Shown: positions 63,433-64,000 of the stretch, one piece after another
Numbering within the stretch: the first letter of the stretch is position 1
How the letters are laid out: every line of letters begins with the position of its first letter
Assembly: GCF_023805295.1 (NCBI RefSeq)
Contig: NZ_JAMSHT010000001.1
Location: forward strand, 930,001 to 994,000
Origin: Sphingomicrobium sediminis
GTDB lineage: Bacteria; Pseudomonadota; Alphaproteobacteria; Sphingomonadales; Sphingomonadaceae
Reading direction: 5' to 3'
DNA: 64,000 bases
Program-made: the position numbers and the translations under genes
The notes under the pieces: generated by a model
The model's database searches: none
What the model was told of the DNA's origin: nothing
What the model saw: only the letters and a program-made list of their open reading frames with translations

Positions 63433-63900
63433 TCAACGCCCCACATAGGGCTTCAGCGGCAGCACATCGACGGCATCGGCGATCGCCTGGTACATGGCGC
63501 GGTTGGCGTCGGTGTCGCAGCCGAAATCGGCGACCAAAGTGTCGGTGCGGCCATTGTCGGTCCAGACGATGCGGACGCCCGGAAAGTCGGTCGCCAACGT
63601 CGCGCAATTCGCGCCGACATATTCGACACTCCCGTCGGGCCGATAGGGCGCCAGCGCTGCGCTGAAGGCGGCGAATTCGGCGGGGCGGACGGCGAACATG
63701 CGCTGCCCTTTCATCGCGGTATGCTGCATGCCCTCGAACACGGCGAGGCCATCGCCATCGACACCGAGGCGATAGACCGGGCAGGTGCCGAAGCAGGGCG
63801 TGGTTTCGTAGACGATCTTGGGCGGGTCGGGCCGCTTCGCCATGGTTGCACAACCGGACAGCGCCAGCATCGCCATACTCACGAAAATAAGCCGCTTCAT
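63433..63900 (-). CDS. DUF6438-like lipoprotein
   Basis: 155 aa with lipobox LSGC near residue 18 and the motif TPCFGTCPVYRLGVDGDG typical of the DUF6438 group. The start MKRLIFVSMAMLALSGC at 63900 is preceded by GAGAGGG. It is the first gene of the hrcA run (31 bp before hrcA) and is divergent from rph. The function is unknown. Confidence 0.78.
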   Translation of the reverse strand: MKRLIFVSMAMLALSGCATMAKRPDPPKIVYETTPCFGTCPVYRLGVDGDGLAVFEGMQHTAMKGQRMFAVRPAEFAAFSAALAPYRPDGSVEYVGANCATLATDFPGVRIVWTDNGRTDTLVADFGCDTDANRAMYQAIADAVDVLPLKPYVGR

Positions 63901-63921
63901 CGCCCTCTCCCTTTCCACCCG

Positions 63922-63949
63922 ACCCTAGCCCCGCTAGGGGCCAAGTCAA
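63922..63949 (-). promoter_or_regulatory. Candidate promoter of the hrcA operon
   Basis: On the minus strand TTGACT (63944-63949), a 16-base spacer and TAGGGT (63922-63927), 22 bp before the first gene. The spacer region carries the inverted repeat CCCTAG-CCCCG-CTAGGG (63923-63939), which could be an operator. Confidence 0.45.
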
Positions 63950-63971
63950 AGCACCAATAGGAGACTGTCCC

Positions 63972-64000
63972 ATGCGCCCATCCGGCCGCGCCCCCGATGA
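63972..64000 (+). CDS. rph: Ribonuclease PH, 5' fragment
   Basis: The last 29 bases encode MRPSGRAPD, which is the usual start of RNase PH (MRPSGR-), with GGAG 9 bases ahead of the ATG. The gene runs off the window. rph divergent from hrcA is a common arrangement in sphingomonads and relatives, which supports the call in spite of the short length. Confidence 0.8.

Noticed and set aside
63402..63971. A possible CIRCE element for HrcA.
   Set aside because: No TTAGCACTC/GAGTGCTAA pair is present; the inverted repeat seen (CCCTAG/CTAGGG) does not match it.

Overview
The window is about 64 kb of a high-GC, gene-dense alphaproteobacterial chromosome, most likely from Sphingomonadales. I base this on a tad/cpa pilus locus, a gcrA cell-cycle regulator, rph divergent from an hrcA-grpE operon, a TonB-dependent receptor beside a small HExxH protein, fused-free petABC, and very short intergenic gaps with many 4-bp start/stop overlaps. 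The genus cannot be told from sequence reading alone. I found no tRNA, rRNA, CRISPR array, insertion sequence or prophage.

Layout. 1-3.7 kb: glycine cleavage operon gcvT-gcvH-gcvPA-gcvPB (minus strand, last gene running off the window) behind a tandem glycine riboswitch. 4-7.3 kb: a lipoprotein, ispH, rnhA and an FAD oxidoreductase. 7.3-14.3 kb: tad pilus genes cpaA-B-C-D-E-tadB-tadC, with no cpaF ATPase, flp pilin or tadD. 14.5-17.7 kb: a small membrane protein and glyQ-glyS. 17.7-22.3 kb: the most unusual part. A promoter flanked by two identical-architecture operators leads into two very small membrane proteins, an XRE regulator, two four-helix membrane proteins and three tandem TraB/GumN (Tiki-like) proteins.

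22.4-35.7 kb is mainly housekeeping: rplY, pth, two divergent 2-oxoglutarate oxygenase-like genes, a CPBP protease, ychF, a MaoC protein, petA-B-C, hemF, lipB and queC-queE. 35.7-43.1 kb: hslO-argD, a repeat-bearing secreted protein, an ABC-2 permease, gcrA with an unusually long Lys/Ala linker, and a MarR regulator coupled to an S41 protease behind a large inverted repeat. 43.3-49.4 kb: parE, a K+ channel, a DUF1963-like protein and rimO.

49.4-55.1 kb: a peptidase/hydrolase cluster with a ToxR-like membrane regulator, then a MarR gene beside an SH3-only remnant of a probable cell-wall peptidase. 55.1-64 kb: mltG, fabF, acpP, a TonB receptor, and the hrcA-grpE operon, ending in the first codons of rph.

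Many genes appear translationally coupled. The glycine operon is likely switched on by glycine. The petABC cluster forms the cytochrome bc1 complex. acpP and fabF supply fatty-acid elongation, with two hairpins between them that could set the high ACP to FabF ratio. The XRE/micro-protein/TraB region and the MarR-S41 pair are the best candidates for undescribed regulatory systems. Functions given for small, secreted and membrane proteins of unknown family are tentative.
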